Source: Helianthus annuus
Taxonomy: Eukaryota; Streptophyta; Magnoliopsida; Asterales; Asteraceae
Direction of reading: 5' to 3'
DNA: 64,000 bases
Assembly (NCBI RefSeq): GCF_002127325.2
Contig: NC_035439.2
Span: forward strand, 1,673,393-1,737,392
In this document: positions 45,601-56,157 of the stretch, piece after piece
Numbering within the stretch: position 1 is the first letter of the stretch
Layout of the letters: the number at the start of each line of letters is the position of its first letter
Notes under the pieces: generated by a model
The model's database searches: none
What the model was told of the DNA's origin: nothing
What the model saw: only the letters and a program-made list of their open reading frames with translations
Translations under genes and position numbers: made by a program

Positions 45601-48249
45601 CTCTACCATGACTGGGTTGGATAACCAAGTCTGGTATTTAACTTCCCGCAGGATGCCTGCGGAGAGCAGTTCTTCGACCTGCTCTTGCATCGCCTGGTTT
45701 TTAGCGGATCCAAGGTGGCGTTGGCCTTGGATCACCGGCTTGATACCTGGCAAGGTATTCAAGTGATGTTGCGCAATGTCACGCGGGACCCCTGTCATGT
45801 CTACGGGTGTCCATGCGAAAATGTCTTGGTTCCTGAAGAGAAGCTGCTTCAGGTGCGCTTTTGTGGTCGGGGACAAGGCGTGACCCAATGTAACCTTTTG
45901 TTCTGGGTATCTCGCGTTGAGAACCCATTTCTCTGGTTGGTTGTTGGGGGTGGGCCTTGCGACCTTGGTCGGACGTAGCTCGTCCGACATCATGACGTCT
46001 CTTCGTGCGTAGATTATCGCGACCCCCGATTCGGTTGGAAAACCGACAGCAAAGTGGGGGACGGATGTAATCATATTGAAATCTCTCTGGGATTCTCTCC
46101 CAAGGAGTACGTCATATCTGGAGGTGTGAGTTAAAACCATGAAGTTTACCTTTTCTGTTCTTGTGTGTCTTCCGCTGGTCAGACGCACAGGAAAGGTGAT
46201 CTGGCCCAGGGGAAAGACAGTTTCCCCTGCGAACCCGGCCAATGGGTAATCTACTGCTTGCAACCGATCTTTGTCCTCCTGGTCAAATTGGTTGAAGCAT
46301 TGTTCGTAGATTATGTCAGAAGTACTGCCCGGGTCGATGAATAGACGCTCGGTGCAGTAGTGTGCCAGTTGGCCTGTAATAACGACGGCGCGCCTATCGC
46401 GCGGTCCGCCTCGGACTTTTGGAAAGACGACTTGATCGTCTTTCCAGTCATTGTCCGGCCTTCTCGCCGCTTTGCGCGGCCTACCTTTGCCTCTGTTGAT
46501 CATGTGGGTGGAGGCCACGTACATGGTTTTCTTTCCGGAGGAGGTACCTTCGCCGTGAGGGGTGATGCGCTTGGTGGGTTTTTGTCCACCTGGCAAAAGA
46601 TGTTGCAGTTTCCCCTCTTTTAAGGCTCGCTCAATCTCCAGCCGGAGACTGATGCAGTTGTTGGTGGTGTGGCCCGAGTCCTTGTGATACTCACAGTAGA
46701 GTGTGAGATCCTGATTTTTCTTGGACTTCATTGGTTGGGCCGGTCGCAGGAATTGCGGGTCCGCAAGAAGAACCTCGCTTGGCGACATAGTGATCTCGGT
46801 CCAGTTGCGGTCCCGAGAATCTTTCTTTGACGCCCGGTTGTCCCGTTGGGCGTTGTGGTTTCTTGGGTCGAACGGGTTGGTTCGCGGGAAGTATGGTTTA
46901 CAAATACTGTCGCGATTTCTCGCGTCCCTGTTGCGTTTGTTGTTACGCTTGGACCCTTGGTAGGAGGTGTCGGCTTGGGGCTGTGCCTTTGCCAGGTGCG
47001 GTTCAAGAGACCGCTGCGTCTGGGCATATGTCTTGACCGCGGTCATGACATCTTCCCATTTTTTAGGCAAGCCCTCCTTGCCAGAGATGGTCATGACCAT
47101 CTGCTTGTCCCTGACGGCCTTGATGAAGTGGTTCCGTGCCATTTGGTCTGCCACGTCACCTATCTCCAGGCACTCTTTGTTGTAACGGACGACGAATGCT
47201 TCGATAGATTCGTCGTTCTTACGCCAGATATTCATGACGTCCATCGAATCTCGTTCGTGGCGTCGTTGCTGGCTAAAATGGGCGAGGAACTTGGTGTGCA
47301 AGTCCTCGAATGATTCCAGTGATCCTACTGGCAAAGAATCGAACCATGCCCTGGCTAGGCCCGTGAGGGTCTGGGGGAAAAAATTACACCAAGTGGGTTC
47401 ATCCCACTGGCCATTGCACCCCGCACCCATGAAAATGTTCATGTGGTCGTCCGGGTCGGTCGAACCACTGTATTTCCCAACATTGAATGGGAACTTTGTT
47501 GTAGTGACATGGGCGCGGGCAATCCACGGGGCGAATTTGAAGTTTTCGGCCGCAGCCTTTGGTCTGTAGGGTTTATTCTCAGGGCGCTTTGCAGCCCTGA
47601 GGTATGTATTGCGGGGGTGAGTGGGAGGAACATAGTTGCGTCCTCCCGGTCTGCTGCAGGTGTCATGCGAATCCCCACAATATGTATGGTCGTCCGGGTC
47701 GGTACGACCATACCCTTCGGTGTATGGCTGTGGGCCCAACCGGCTCTGAATTCCAGAGCCATGTCGGGATGCGGATCGTTGCCTGTCCTCAATGTAGGGA
47801 CCTAGGCGGGTATGCACTGGTCCCCTGGTGTGGGACCCGTACGCGGAATCATCATCGTTGATTGTGTGGACCGAACAGTAAGATGATTCGCGGTCTTCAC
47901 GTCGGCTTCTCGAAGCTGGACGTGAATGTGCCCTGCCTGCGTATTGTAAAATACGATCGGCGGGGGTGTGCGGTGCTGGGGTGGGCCCAGCTTGTATCTG
48001 CGCTTCCGCACAAGCGCGGTTGTATGTTGCTGTCAGCAAGGCTGCCTGCTGGTCGTACCAGGCGTGAACGTCCATGCCTGGTGGGATCACAGATGCGTAC
48101 TGTGATAAGTCATGTCCAAACGTAAGGGAGGGACCCCTTTGTGTGGACGTGCCGATGTGTCCGGGTTGCGATGTTGAGGGATGGACCCCTACCGGACTTA
48201 GATTTGTGGGATTTTGGTTATCCCCAGTGTTGTTTTGGTGATCAGTCAT
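42700..48249 (-). CDS. Tat-type Gypsy gag-pol polyprotein, uninterrupted (1849 codons)
   Basis: The start is ATG at 48249, about 60 bases after the primer site. A serine/arginine-rich N-terminus precedes the retrotransposon gag domain (about residues 250-430). A CX2HX4GHX4C-like motif (CEYHKDSGHTTNNC) lies near residue 520. The protease active site is IDPGSTSD near residue 638, with DPGS rather than the usual D(T/S)G. RT (about 860-1090) has YIDDLVVMS near residue 990. A first RNase H follows, then a second archaeal-like RNase H starting LFTDGASNE near 1286. Integrase has its HHCC zinc region ending CINCQ near 1540, and catalytic D, D and E near 1573, 1632 and 1670. No stop or frameshift was seen, so it may be translatable although the 3' region is disrupted. 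The dual RNase H supports the Tat lineage. Confidence 0.95.
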   Translation of the reverse strand: MTDHQNNTGDNQNPTNLSPVGVHPSTSQPGHIGTSTQRGPSLTFGHDLSQYASVIPPGMDVHAWYDQQAALLTATYNRACAEAQIQAGPTPAPHTPADRILQYAGRAHSRPASRSRREDRESSYCSVHTINDDDSAYGSHTRGPVHTRLGPYIEDRQRSASRHGSGIQSRLGPQPYTEGYGRTDPDDHTYCGDSHDTCSRPGGRNYVPPTHPRNTYLRAAKRPENKPYRPKAAAENFKFAPWIARAHVTTTKFPFNVGKYSGSTDPDDHMNIFMGAGCNGQWDEPTWCNFFPQTLTGLARAWFDSLPVGSLESFEDLHTKFLAHFSQQRRHERDSMDVMNIWRKNDESIEAFVVRYNKECLEIGDVADQMARNHFIKAVRDKQMVMTISGKEGLPKKWEDVMTAVKTYAQTQRSLEPHLAKAQPQADTSYQGSKRNNKRNRDARNRDSICKPYFPRTNPFDPRNHNAQRDNRASKKDSRDRNWTEITMSPSEVLLADPQFLRPAQPMKSKKNQDLTLYCEYHKDSGHTTNNCISLRLEIERALKEGKLQHLLPGGQKPTKRITPHGEGTSSGKKTMYVASTHMINRGKGRPRKAARRPDNDWKDDQVVFPKVRGGPRDRRAVVITGQLAHYCTERLFIDPGSTSDIIYEQCFNQFDQEDKDRLQAVDYPLAGFAGETVFPLGQITFPVRLTSGRHTRTEKVNFMVLTHTSRYDVLLGRESQRDFNMITSVPHFAVGFPTESGVAIIYARRDVMMSDELRPTKVARPTPNNQPEKWVLNARYPEQKVTLGHALSPTTKAHLKQLLFRNQDIFAWTPVDMTGVPRDIAQHHLNTLPGIKPVIQGQRHLGSAKNQAMQEQVEELLSAGILREVKYQTWLSNPVMVEKPSGGWRMCVDYKDLNKACPKDCYALPEIDEKVDNLAPFRWKCFLDCYKGYHQVQMAIADEDKTAFRTPTGNYCYTKMSFGLRNAGATYQKLMNDTFRGQISKSVEIYIDDLVVMSMEEDTMLTDIDRTFQTLRSVNIKLNPGKCSFGMEEGKFLGFIVTKDGFKVNPEKVQAIERMPSPSTMKDMQRLAGRLAALNRSLANHAAKSYPFIKTLRNCLKKEQFQWTAEAENAFREMKECLIQLPTLTAPRKDEPLILYLSAADNAVGAVLIVEREGVQTPIYYISKMLNDPETRYSVMEKLVLALVHASRRLRHYFANHVITVLTNYRIGPILSKPDISGRLAKWAIELGAHTLNYKPRPAIKGQILADFAAEVPANRIQECEEAQNPTPTPSSSETWALFTDGASNEEGAGAGLRLVSPDGQELTYAIRLDFKSTNNEAEYEALLAGLRLAVKLGVQHLEAHVDSLLVAGQIRGDYAAKGDIMILYLEQALQLTSKFTSFNIRHINRSENKSADALSKLASTSFQHLAKEIRIEILQNLSVPLRQVNVIQYGTTSWMTPIIAYLQSGVTPESKSEARKLQYKACHYKMGDGILYRKSYLGPLLRCVNPQDATYLIREIHEGMCDIHAGPRMVVAKIMNAGYYWPGMHLDAVKELRKCINCQRHAPKTLRPKNNLVPVTTAWPFQKWAIDIVGPFPDAPGAVKFIIVAVDYFTKWVEAKPLASTTAMITRKFIWEHIICRFGLPMCIVTDNGTNFAADEFQKWLEELHIEHIFSSVAHPQGNGQVESINKSLVEGIKTRLGTARRGWVDELPSILWAHRTSPKTSNGETLFSLVYGSEAVIPAEVGLPSPRMLAIEKIDNSMERRIDLDLLEERRENAAIKEAKYKSKLEKYYNSRVRICTFNPGDYVLRDNEASNAERLGKLAPKWEGPYLINEVLGKGAYKLQTLEGEPIARTWNAQQLRRCYM

Positions 48250-48296
48250 GATCGTGAGAGAGGGAAAGGGATGGTTTGAAAAATGCTAAGAGTAGC

Positions 48297-48310
48297 GGTG
48301 GTGGGCGCCA
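48297..48310 (-). promoter_or_regulatory. Gypsy primer binding site
   Basis: The minus strand reads TGGCGCCCACCACC one base after the 5' LTR. The TGGCGCC start is common among plant Gypsy elements; the priming tRNA is not identified here. Confidence 0.8.
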
Positions 48311-48311
48311 A

Positions 48312-49185
48312 TGATGAAACAATGGTTAGCCGGGCAGGGTTAACTCACTGGTCTCGTCAAGAAGGGTTAATCCCTTCCTCCCGAGGATCGCTGGCTGGAT
48401 CACCGGTGGGTTGATCTCCTGCACAAGGAAACAAACCGTGACTCGTAACAAGGAGGATGGGGTGGGGGGTGCTCCTTGTTACCACTCTCCGGCGTAAGAA
48501 TCAGTAATCTGCTTTGGAAGCAAAGTATGATAGTAGTAGTAGTGAGAGAGTTGTGAAGAGATGCCTCAAACCTGGTTTGGGGTTGGTATTTATAGCCGAG
48601 GAGTGAAGGAGGAGGATGATGGACGGACTGACGACGTGCTGCACCTTTGCAGGTGTGTCAGGCTTGTCGGTTATGGATGTTACGCCATGTCAGTCCGTTG
48701 CTTACGTAGCCCTGACAGGTGACTGCCATTGGTGCCACTTGCACTGTGGTGTCAGTCCCACTTGATGAGCGTATAGGATGCGGTGCGAGTCGCATCGCTG
48801 CCTGCGGTAACATCTGATGTTATCGCGTCTCTTGCTTGTGATCAAGAAATACGCGAGATGCGGTGCTGGCCGCATCGTCGCCTGTGGTGACTGTTGCTGT
48901 TATCCAGCTTCCTTGTATTGATAGAAGTGTTCACTGGATGCGGTGCGAGGCCGCATCGCTGTGAATACTTCCGTTTTCATACACCAGATGTGATGCTATG
49001 CCGCATCACTCTACCGTTCTAATATTACAGGTAAGTCCTCCATCACTGGACAGATTGGATTTAACCATTGTGTCGATGCGTTCCCGCACGGACATAAGTA
49101 GGTTGTTTAGCTAGTGGGGGTTTTGATAAGGGTAATGGTCACTCGCGGTCGATACTGACGCGAGATCTGTGACCATACCCCTTCA
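48312..49185 (-). repeat. Gypsy 5' LTR (874 bp)
   Basis: Matches 26053-26869. It keeps 57 bases missing there (around 48422-48478), including a G-rich stretch. Four GATGCGG-type palindromes sit at 48777-48796, 48857-48876, 48937-48957 and 48987-49007. Confidence 0.95.
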
Positions 49186-49190
49186 ACTGC

Positions 49191-49246
49191 TCTGATCCAG
49201 TTTTGGCTATAATTATCTGTTTCTCTGATAGGGTTCAATCCCAACA
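49191..49246 (-). repeat. Copia 5' LTR, remaining part
   Basis: Completes the LTR begun at 25307 and ends CAATCCCAACA followed by TSD GATTT. Confidence 0.95.
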
Positions 49247-49251
49247 GATTT

Positions 49252-50344
49252 TATGGTGTATTATTTTAAAAAAGTAATAACGTGCAAAAAAGTTACGGAC
49301 GTTTAAAAGATGGTAATAAAGAAGCATTTGATTTGCATGTACATATTGCTTGTCATGTGAGTATCATGTGTATGTTTTTTTCTGATGTTTTTACCTTGCT
49401 CCTTGGTTTCCACTTTGACACATGATACTCTGTGGTTTCTTCTTGTAATTCCTAAGATTTTACCTCTTTATAGAATATCTTTCATCTATATAATATTTAG
49501 CTACAATAGTGTTTTATAAAACATATAATAGAATAAAAAAACAACGTATTTTGATTTGTTTGATACCTCACATGTCATTAAATGATTAAATTAATATATT
49601 AGGCAATGCTAAAAGTGCAATTAGAATATGAGTTTTAACTTTTAACTCTTAACTCTTATAAATCAATATACTAGGCAATACTAAAAGTGCAATTAGAATA
49701 TGAGTTTTAACTTTATCTCTTAGAGACGTCTTTAGTTTATATAGTATAGATGTGTTATAAATTTATATTATGTACCATAATATGTACCCTATGCATTATA
49801 ATTATAACATTATAATACACTATTAGAATTAAAGAGGTGAAGGGGGTATGGGAGCATAGTGGAAGAAAAGTAATTTCCTTGTTTTCTTGTTTTTTCTTAA
49901 TAGAAAATAAAAGAAAACATTAGTGGAGACAAAAGGGATAGAAACAAATCTAAAGGGTTCAAAAATGAGATAAAAAAGGAATCTAGAGGAGTTGTAGGTG
50001 GGACTAAGCATTTATAAACTAATGTAATTAATATTTTGTCATTTTAAAACTTGATTAAAATACACATATATTTACTTTTGAAAAAAAAATTACACATATT
50101 TTTCTTAAAAGTTATTATTTTTTCAATTTTCAGCTTAATATACAACTAGGTGAATTTCTTCACGCCCGATGACGAAAATTCGATTGATGCCCCACCAATC
50201 TGTTGACGTCTGCGCTCCACTCCACCTCTGATCTCTATCCTAAATAGCTCAACGATGCTCCACCCAGTGTACATTGAGCCTAAATAGCTTGACGATGCTC
50301 CACCCAATGCGAAAACACCGATCACTATGTTACAACCTCAATAA
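49252..50344. other. AT-rich flank of the retrotransposon nest
   Basis: No gene recognised. A direct repeat of about 48 bp with a 72-bp period lies at about 49601-49720 (AGGCAATNCTAAAAGTGC start). A Helitron-like 5' terminus in minus orientation may end at 49758. Confidence 0.5.
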
Positions 50345-50666
50345 GGGGGTTCGGGGTGTAAGCGGCAACCCCATGCGAGGACACCATTTGCCGAGCGGTA
50401 AGGCACCGCCATTCATGCGGTTACCCATTTCGGTGAGGTGGTTGGGGGGATTAGTCACCGAACAAGAGAGAGAGAGATGGTGGGCCCCATGGCTTGTAAC
50501 AACCAATCAATTTTTTTTTTTAATAAAAAAACAACTCCCTAAGAGGGGTGCACCCCGTACGTTTTTGGACAAGAGGGGAGTTATAGAGGGGAAATGACAT
50601 GGCAACATATGATTGGGTTAAAAAAAAAAATTCACTCACCTAATTAGGGGTGCACCCCCTTCACCC
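50345..50666. mobile_element. Tourist-like (PIF/Harbinger) MITE
   Basis: It is flanked by TAA on both sides (50342-50344 and 50667-50669). The ends are GGGGGTTCGGGGTG and, reverse-complemented, GGGTGAAGGGGGTG, imperfect 14-bp inverted repeats. It is 322 bp with no coding capacity. The size, TAA duplication and G-rich ends fit Tourist MITEs. Confidence 0.55.
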
Positions 50667-50669
50667 TAA

Positions 50670-51250
50670 CCATGATTAGAATCTCCATCACTCCCGAACC
50701 CGTGTCAAGCTTTTGGCCACCATGGACATTGACGTAATTGAAACTCTCGACCTATGTAACATGCTCTAAAAATGTTATAAGCTAGTGTAAGTAAAGCTAA
50801 AGGTATAATTTCTAAATACATAAAATCATAACCGTAATGGATGGCATATATATGGACGCTTTATGTAATCTATTTTAAAGTTCATAGAAGTACCTTCTAT
50901 TGCTAATCCAATGTTTATCTATACCTCATTGATAGGTGATTGGCCGATTTATGACTGTATAGTGTTATAAAACGCGAATAAAAATGTATTATTTTTTTTG
51001 TTAAATACCGAAATAACTCTTTTTTAATCATTTTATTATTTGTGTGTTTCATTCTCGCACAAGGGTTATGCTAACATTATCCGTATTGTTTCAGTTTTCA
51101 TTTGATGTCCTAGAGGACAACTTATTTTATGTATGCCTTTTTAACCTTTTTGTTTGAACATATTTTTGATTGTGGCTTTTCGTTTCCGGTTCTTTGCAAA
51201 GAATAAAGCATCATCATTTGGTTTGATTTTTATTTTTAGCATCCCGTTAT
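50670..51250. other. AT-rich, no feature recognised
   Basis: Non-coding by eye. Confidence 0.5.
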
Positions 51251-51401
51251 TTTTTTTTATTTTTTTTTTTTTTTGAACAGCAAACTCACTTTATATATAT
51301 ATATAAAGAGCCAGCAAGCGACTGGAAACAGACAAACAAACAAACAAACGAGAAAAAATAAATTACAACATATCTAATAAATCAAACGCCTTCCAATCCT
51401 C

Positions 51402-54400
51402 CTAGCTCGCCGTCTTTATCTTTGATCTCGTCTTTATCCAAAGGAACGCATCTTCCTTGATAACGTCCACTGTCTTGCTTATAGGAATGAAATTATTGTT
51501 AAAAACCTTTTCATTCCTAACGCTCCATATTCTCCAAACCGTAGCCAAAATGATGGTGTATACAATCTTCTTCCAAACTTTATCACCCGGGTTTTGCAAA
51601 ATAATGTCGACGAACTCTTTAAAGCAATTACACTCGACAAACGAAATCCGCATCCAAGCTAAGATGTTCCACCAGATGCATCTTGCCCAAAGGCAATTCA
51701 AAAAAATGTGGTCAATGTCTTCCTCCTGGTGCCCGCATCTCGCACACGCAGTATCGACGATTGGAACTCCACGTTTACTAAGACCCATCTTAGACGCCAC
51801 CTTACCCAAAAGAACCCTCCACAGCAAGATGTTAGCCTTCGGAGTCGCCCATCTATTCCAAAGAAACGGGTCAGAATCCCCATCGACTTCCAGCGAGACC
51901 TCTTGAATAACCGAGCGGATATACTTGACTGAAAAGGAACCGCCCGGGTCTCCTCTCCATTTCCAAACGCCCCCATCCGCCACCAAATAATCATTGATGG
52001 CAATACCCATTTTATTCATCTCTTTATCCGTCGAACCAATGTCTTTCCACAAGCCGGGAATATTTTTCTTCAAAGGAATAATGGACGATGGTTGTAACCG
52101 CGGGTTACCACCATGAATCGCCGCCACAACTTTCGCCCAAAGCTGATTCGGGTAAGCTTTCAGCCGCCACCACCACTTCAGCAACATTGCGTTGTTAAAA
52201 CTATGTATACTGCCAACTCCCAACCACCTGCTTTCTTAGCTTTTAATAATAAGTTCCACCGAACCCACCTAATTTTATGCCCAGTACTCGTCTTGCCCCA
52301 AATGAATTCCCTCCTGATTTTTTCCAATTTTTTGAGCACACATTTCGGAGCCGAAAATAGAGACAGAAAATAAGCCGGTAAAGAGCCAAGAACCGACTTT
52401 ACTAATGTCATCCTTCCAGCAAAAGAAAGATGTCTCGCTTTCCATTTTGATAACTTTGCAGCGAATTTGTCCAAAATCGGTTTCCAAAATTTAGCTCTTT
52501 TCATGTTAGCACCTATCGGGATACCCAAATACGTAAACGGGACCGAACCGACCTCACATTTGACAATGTTTGCCATCCGGGCCACTTCACCTTCGTCTAC
52601 ACCTATGCCGAAAATTTTGCACTTTCGGCGATTCACTTTAAGACCCGTCACCAAATAGATCCATCTAAGAAGACGATTTAAAGTCATCACATTTTCCTCC
52701 GACCATAGCCCCAAAAAAACCACATCATCGGCATAGCAAAGGTGAGAGATATAAGGACCATCATTAGGGAGTTGACATCCTTGATAATACCCGAGGTTTA
52801 CCGCCCTTTTGATGAATAGAGAAATCACTTCGGTCGCCAAAATGAACAAAAATGGCGAAAGCGGATCTCCTTGTCTTAACCCTCGCTTATACTTAAATTC
52901 CTTTGTAGGCGATCCGTTGACAAGCACCGAACCCATACCAGACACAAGACAACCTTTAATCCATAAAATCCATTTGGAAGGGAAATTCATTTTTTCCATT
53001 AACCTTAGAAGAAATTTCCAATTAATGGAATCATACGCCTTTTCAAAATCCACTTTAAACACAAGCATCTTGGTCTTCATTTTCTTTGCCCATGCCACGG
53101 TTTCGCCAACAATCAGCGGGCTATCTAAAATGTTTCGGCCACCAACAAAAGCCGACTGAACCGAAGACGAAATATCATTGATAACCACTTTCAGTCTATT
53201 GGCCAAGACCTTTGCGATGATTTTGTAGATCGAGCCTACTAAAGAGATCGGTCGGAAGTTCGAAATATCTTGAGGATCCTTCAGTTTCGGAATAAGGGCC
53301 ACAAAAGATGAGTTGCATCCGTTGCTTATTAAACCATTCTCATAAAAATCATGAAACACCCCCAAAAAGATATCCTTAAATCTATCCCAATAAACTTTGA
53401 AAAAATTCAGCGAAAAACCATCCGTGCCAGGAGCTTTCCCACCTTTACAGCTTTTAACCGCCATTAAAATCTCTTTCTCAGTGAACCGATCGCATAGCAT
53501 ATCACCGTTAAGTTCCGAAAGACAAGGTAACCCCTCTTTGTTGAAATCCGGTCTTCGTCTAATGGGTTCAGCGAATTGTCTTTTAAACCACTGCCGAATA
53601 GCTTCTTTTAATCCAACCGGGTCCGAGACCACCTGATTATTAAAAACCAAACTATGAATTCTATTTCTAGCGGTATTCACCGAGATGATCCGATGGAAAT
53701 AGGAGCTGTTTTCGTCACCGAATTTAATCCAATTAACCCGAGACTTTTGCTGTAAATCCTTCGCTTTTTCAACCTCCATGTTTTTTAACTTCACACGGAA
53801 GTCAGCTCTAACTTTCTTATCCTCCTCCGATAATGACCCAACCTTCTCTTTTTCTTCAATTGTAGTAATCACTTCCTCCATCGTAATCTGGTCCTTTTTA
53901 TTTAAAATATTCACCTCCTTTCTCCAACTTTTGAGCTCTAGTTTAATATTCCTTAGGACAGCCGCTAACAACACATCTTTCCTACCCGTATCCGACATAC
54001 CAGACAAGCATTTATTAACAATATCCTCAACTCTTGGATCGCCTAACCAAGAGTTATAAAACTTAAACGGAATAGGCCCGAAATCTGTCACCGCACACGA
54101 CAGGGAAATAGGACAATGATCGGACAAACCATGTTTGTGAACAGTCAGCTTGGCACACGGCCAACTGCTCATAAAGGCATCGTTAACCAGAAAACGATCT
54201 AACTTACTTAATTTTATCTCATTGTGGCCAGACATATATGTAAACATACCTCCATTCATGGAATATTCCAGCAGCTCCATGTTCGAAATAAAGCCATTGA
54301 AAGCCTCACTTGAACCTCGGTCAAAACGGGAATTTACCCTTTCTTCTTCATATCTGACCTTGTTAAAATCTCCCAATAAGATCCAAATGCCACTATGTTG

Positions 54401-54790
54401 ATCCATCACCTCAGACAATTGATCCCATAATGCTCTCCTATTACCCACTTCGTTAGGAGCGTGAATATTTATAATATTAAACCGGTCACTAACACCTCTC
54501 ACCAACCCCGAAGTTAGCAAGAATCTCTGATTTTTAATTATCATATCCACCTCGAGAACCTCCGGATTCCAAATGGAGAGCAGACCGCCGGACCTCCCAA
54601 CCGAATCCACCGTCGCCAATTTCAGCTCGGAATGATCCCAGAACCGGCGAGCCGATAAATCATCCAAACCATCCAGATGAGTCTCCTGTATACCCACAAA
54701 ATCTGCCATAATACTCTTTTTTAACCCAGTAACCCAAAAACCTTTTCTCACATCAGAAACCCCATTTAAATTGACCGATAAAAAATTCAT
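51402..54790 (-). pseudogene. LINE ORF2: endonuclease, reverse transcriptase, zf-RVT
   Basis: It starts at ATG 54790 with MNFLSVNLNG. The apurinic-type endonuclease (about residues 1-230) shows GIQETHLDG, LGDFNKV and LSDHCPIS. The RT (about 480-760) shows KVDFEKAYDSINW, RQGDPLSPFLFILATE and CYADDVVFLG with the catalytic DD. Near 52200 one base is lost or gained within a G/T-rich stretch, shifting the frame after about 860 residues. The second part (52223-51402) then continues with the C-terminal region, including the zf-RVT pattern WRVLLGKVASKMGL and CARCGHQEEDIDHIFLNC. ORF2 would nick target DNA and copy its own RNA. The single frameshift separates the zf-RVT tail from the RT. Confidence 0.93.
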
Positions 54791-54882
54791 TTGTTACCGT
54801 TGAGCTCCATTTCCCCACTAACAATTTTTCTCACATGATTGGCAAACCCGTCTACATCAATTCCCAGATCAGCACCGAACGC

Positions 54883-55190
54883 CTAAGTACGAAGAACTTC
54901 ATTCTCAAAATTCAATCGAGTTTCCTCCTCCGCCGGATACCTATCCTTCTCCTGGTTCGATCTTGATTCGTCCCTGATTTCATCGCTTGTAGGCGTCACC
55001 GGAACTCCAGCGGCCTTCTCCGCTTTTTCCATCTGAAAGATTTCTTCTATATTGAAAGGGTCAGAGTTACTTAACTGCGACACCCCCAAATTAAGATCAG
55101 GAATCTCAGCCCCCTGGGCCTGAGCACTTTTATTCTCTCTTCTTTTGGGCCGGCGGTTTGTTATGTAGCTGGGCCTAGGGCTGTTAACGT
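54883..55190 (-). pseudogene. LINE ORF1 C-terminal remnant
   Basis: An open stretch on the minus strand that begins with truncated sequence near 55190 and stops at 54883. It reads through RRPKRRENKSAQAQ, a basic patch, then an acidic tail. ORF1 proteins of plant LINEs bind RNA. The RNA-binding and zinc-knuckle parts are absent because the element is 5' truncated. Confidence 0.6.
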
Positions 55191-55197
55191 CAATTCA

Positions 55198-55413
55198 TCT
55201 GTATATATTTTTTCACAAATTTTCACTAGAAAAAGGAAAATAAAGAAGTAAACTGGAATTAAAAAAAAAGCCTATAGATCTAAAGGCGGCGTTAATCATT
55301 GAAGTAGACCCTAAATAATGTTTGACCCAATAATTAAGCCCCTCGAACACAATTTATTATTAAAATTACTACATTTTGTGAGACCGCACGAATTACTATA
55401 ATGTTAACATGTA
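55198..55413. other. Spacer between LINE and Helitron
   Basis: AT-rich, no feature recognised. Confidence 0.5.
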
Positions 55414-55441
55414 CTAGAGGGAAGGCCCGTGCGATGCACGG

Positions 55442-56157
55442 CATGACCAACAGTTAGTGTCCTTCATTTTGTTGTGTGTTCGAGGAAAACGTTTATGTAT
55501 GGATAAAAGATAATTAGCCAAAAGACAATGTAAAAGAAGCCATACAAAACGTGATAAGAGCTTGCACCATAAGCCGACCACACAAAAATGTAAGGCGTGC
55601 ATAGCACAGGAAACTTTGTTTGCGGAATTTGTTTAAGAACAAACATGTATGTTAAGTCTAAAAACATACATTACAGGGAAAAAACTTAAAGGAGTTCACA
55701 AAGCTTCCGGTTTTATTCAATAATTCACGAAATCTTCCGCCGCTAATGCATGGCCATGTAGTCCACGTTCCCCTTAGTAGTCACCCACAGAATCATCCGA
55801 ATCAGAACCTTCATAAGTAGGGTTGTGAAAGAAAGAAAGGAAATGTTAGGCAGAACTTTAACTTGGATGACGTATATGTTAGCAGTTCATATTCCATTAT
55901 TTTGTAATTAAAACTTGATGGGGTCGTATGCTTTCTCAAATCGAAAAAGCGATGGGGTTGTATGCGTTCTCAAATTGAAAAAGCACATAACAAAACCAAT
56001 GGTGTAATTGTACTTGTTTATAGTTAGTGATAAAGAAATAAACATGATGTTTGTATCATATAATATTCACTTCTGAACATTTACATAAACACGATACAAA
56101 TGGATATGTAGTTATGTGGTTCATGGAATTTGGTAAGTCAAAAGTATATATAGAAAC
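55442..56157. other. Helitron 3' region, non-coding
   Basis: No gene recognised. A pair of GATGGGGT/GTATGC/CTCAAAT words is repeated near 55916 and 55952. Confidence 0.5.

Larger units (their letters stand above)
26053..49185 (-). mobile_element. Tat-type Ty3/Gypsy retrotransposon nested in the Copia LTR
   Basis: It is flanked by ACTGC at 26048-26052 and 49186-49190. LTRs are 26053-26869 and 48312-49185, starting TGATGAAAC and ending CCCCTTCA. The element is on the minus strand. The primer site (TGGCGCC start) abuts the right LTR and a G-rich polypurine tract abuts the left LTR. A 1849-codon gag-pol frame has dual RNase H domains, the mark of the Tat lineage. An antisense gene lies between pol and the 3' LTR, also described for Tat elements. 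The space between the antisense gene and the 3' LTR is interrupted by a further LTR element (27501-37709). Confidence 0.95.
14359..49246 (-). mobile_element. Sirevirus-type Ty1/Copia retrotransposon, split by a nested Gypsy
   Basis: It lies on the minus strand. The 3' LTR is 14359-15097. The 5' LTR is 25307-26052 continued at 49191-49246. Both LTRs are bounded by TGTTGG and CCAACA, and the element is flanked by TSD GATTT (14354-14358 and 49247-49251). The primer site TGGTATCAGAGCC (initiator Met-tRNA type) and a G-rich polypurine tract are in place. The order is gag, protease, integrase, RT-RNase H and a long env-like region, as in Sireviruses. The LTR copies differ by only a handful of substitutions plus one insertion of about 63 bp, so insertion was fairly recent. 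All coding regions are broken. Confidence 0.95.
51251..55197 (-). mobile_element. LINE (L1-type) retrotransposon, 5' truncated
   Basis: Minus strand. The 3' end is marked by a T-rich run on the plus strand at about 51251-51274, that is a poly(A) tail. ORF2 runs from 54790 to about 51402 and an ORF1 tail lies at 54883-55190. The reading stops at about 55197, so the 5' end is missing. I could not identify a target duplication. Confidence 0.9.
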
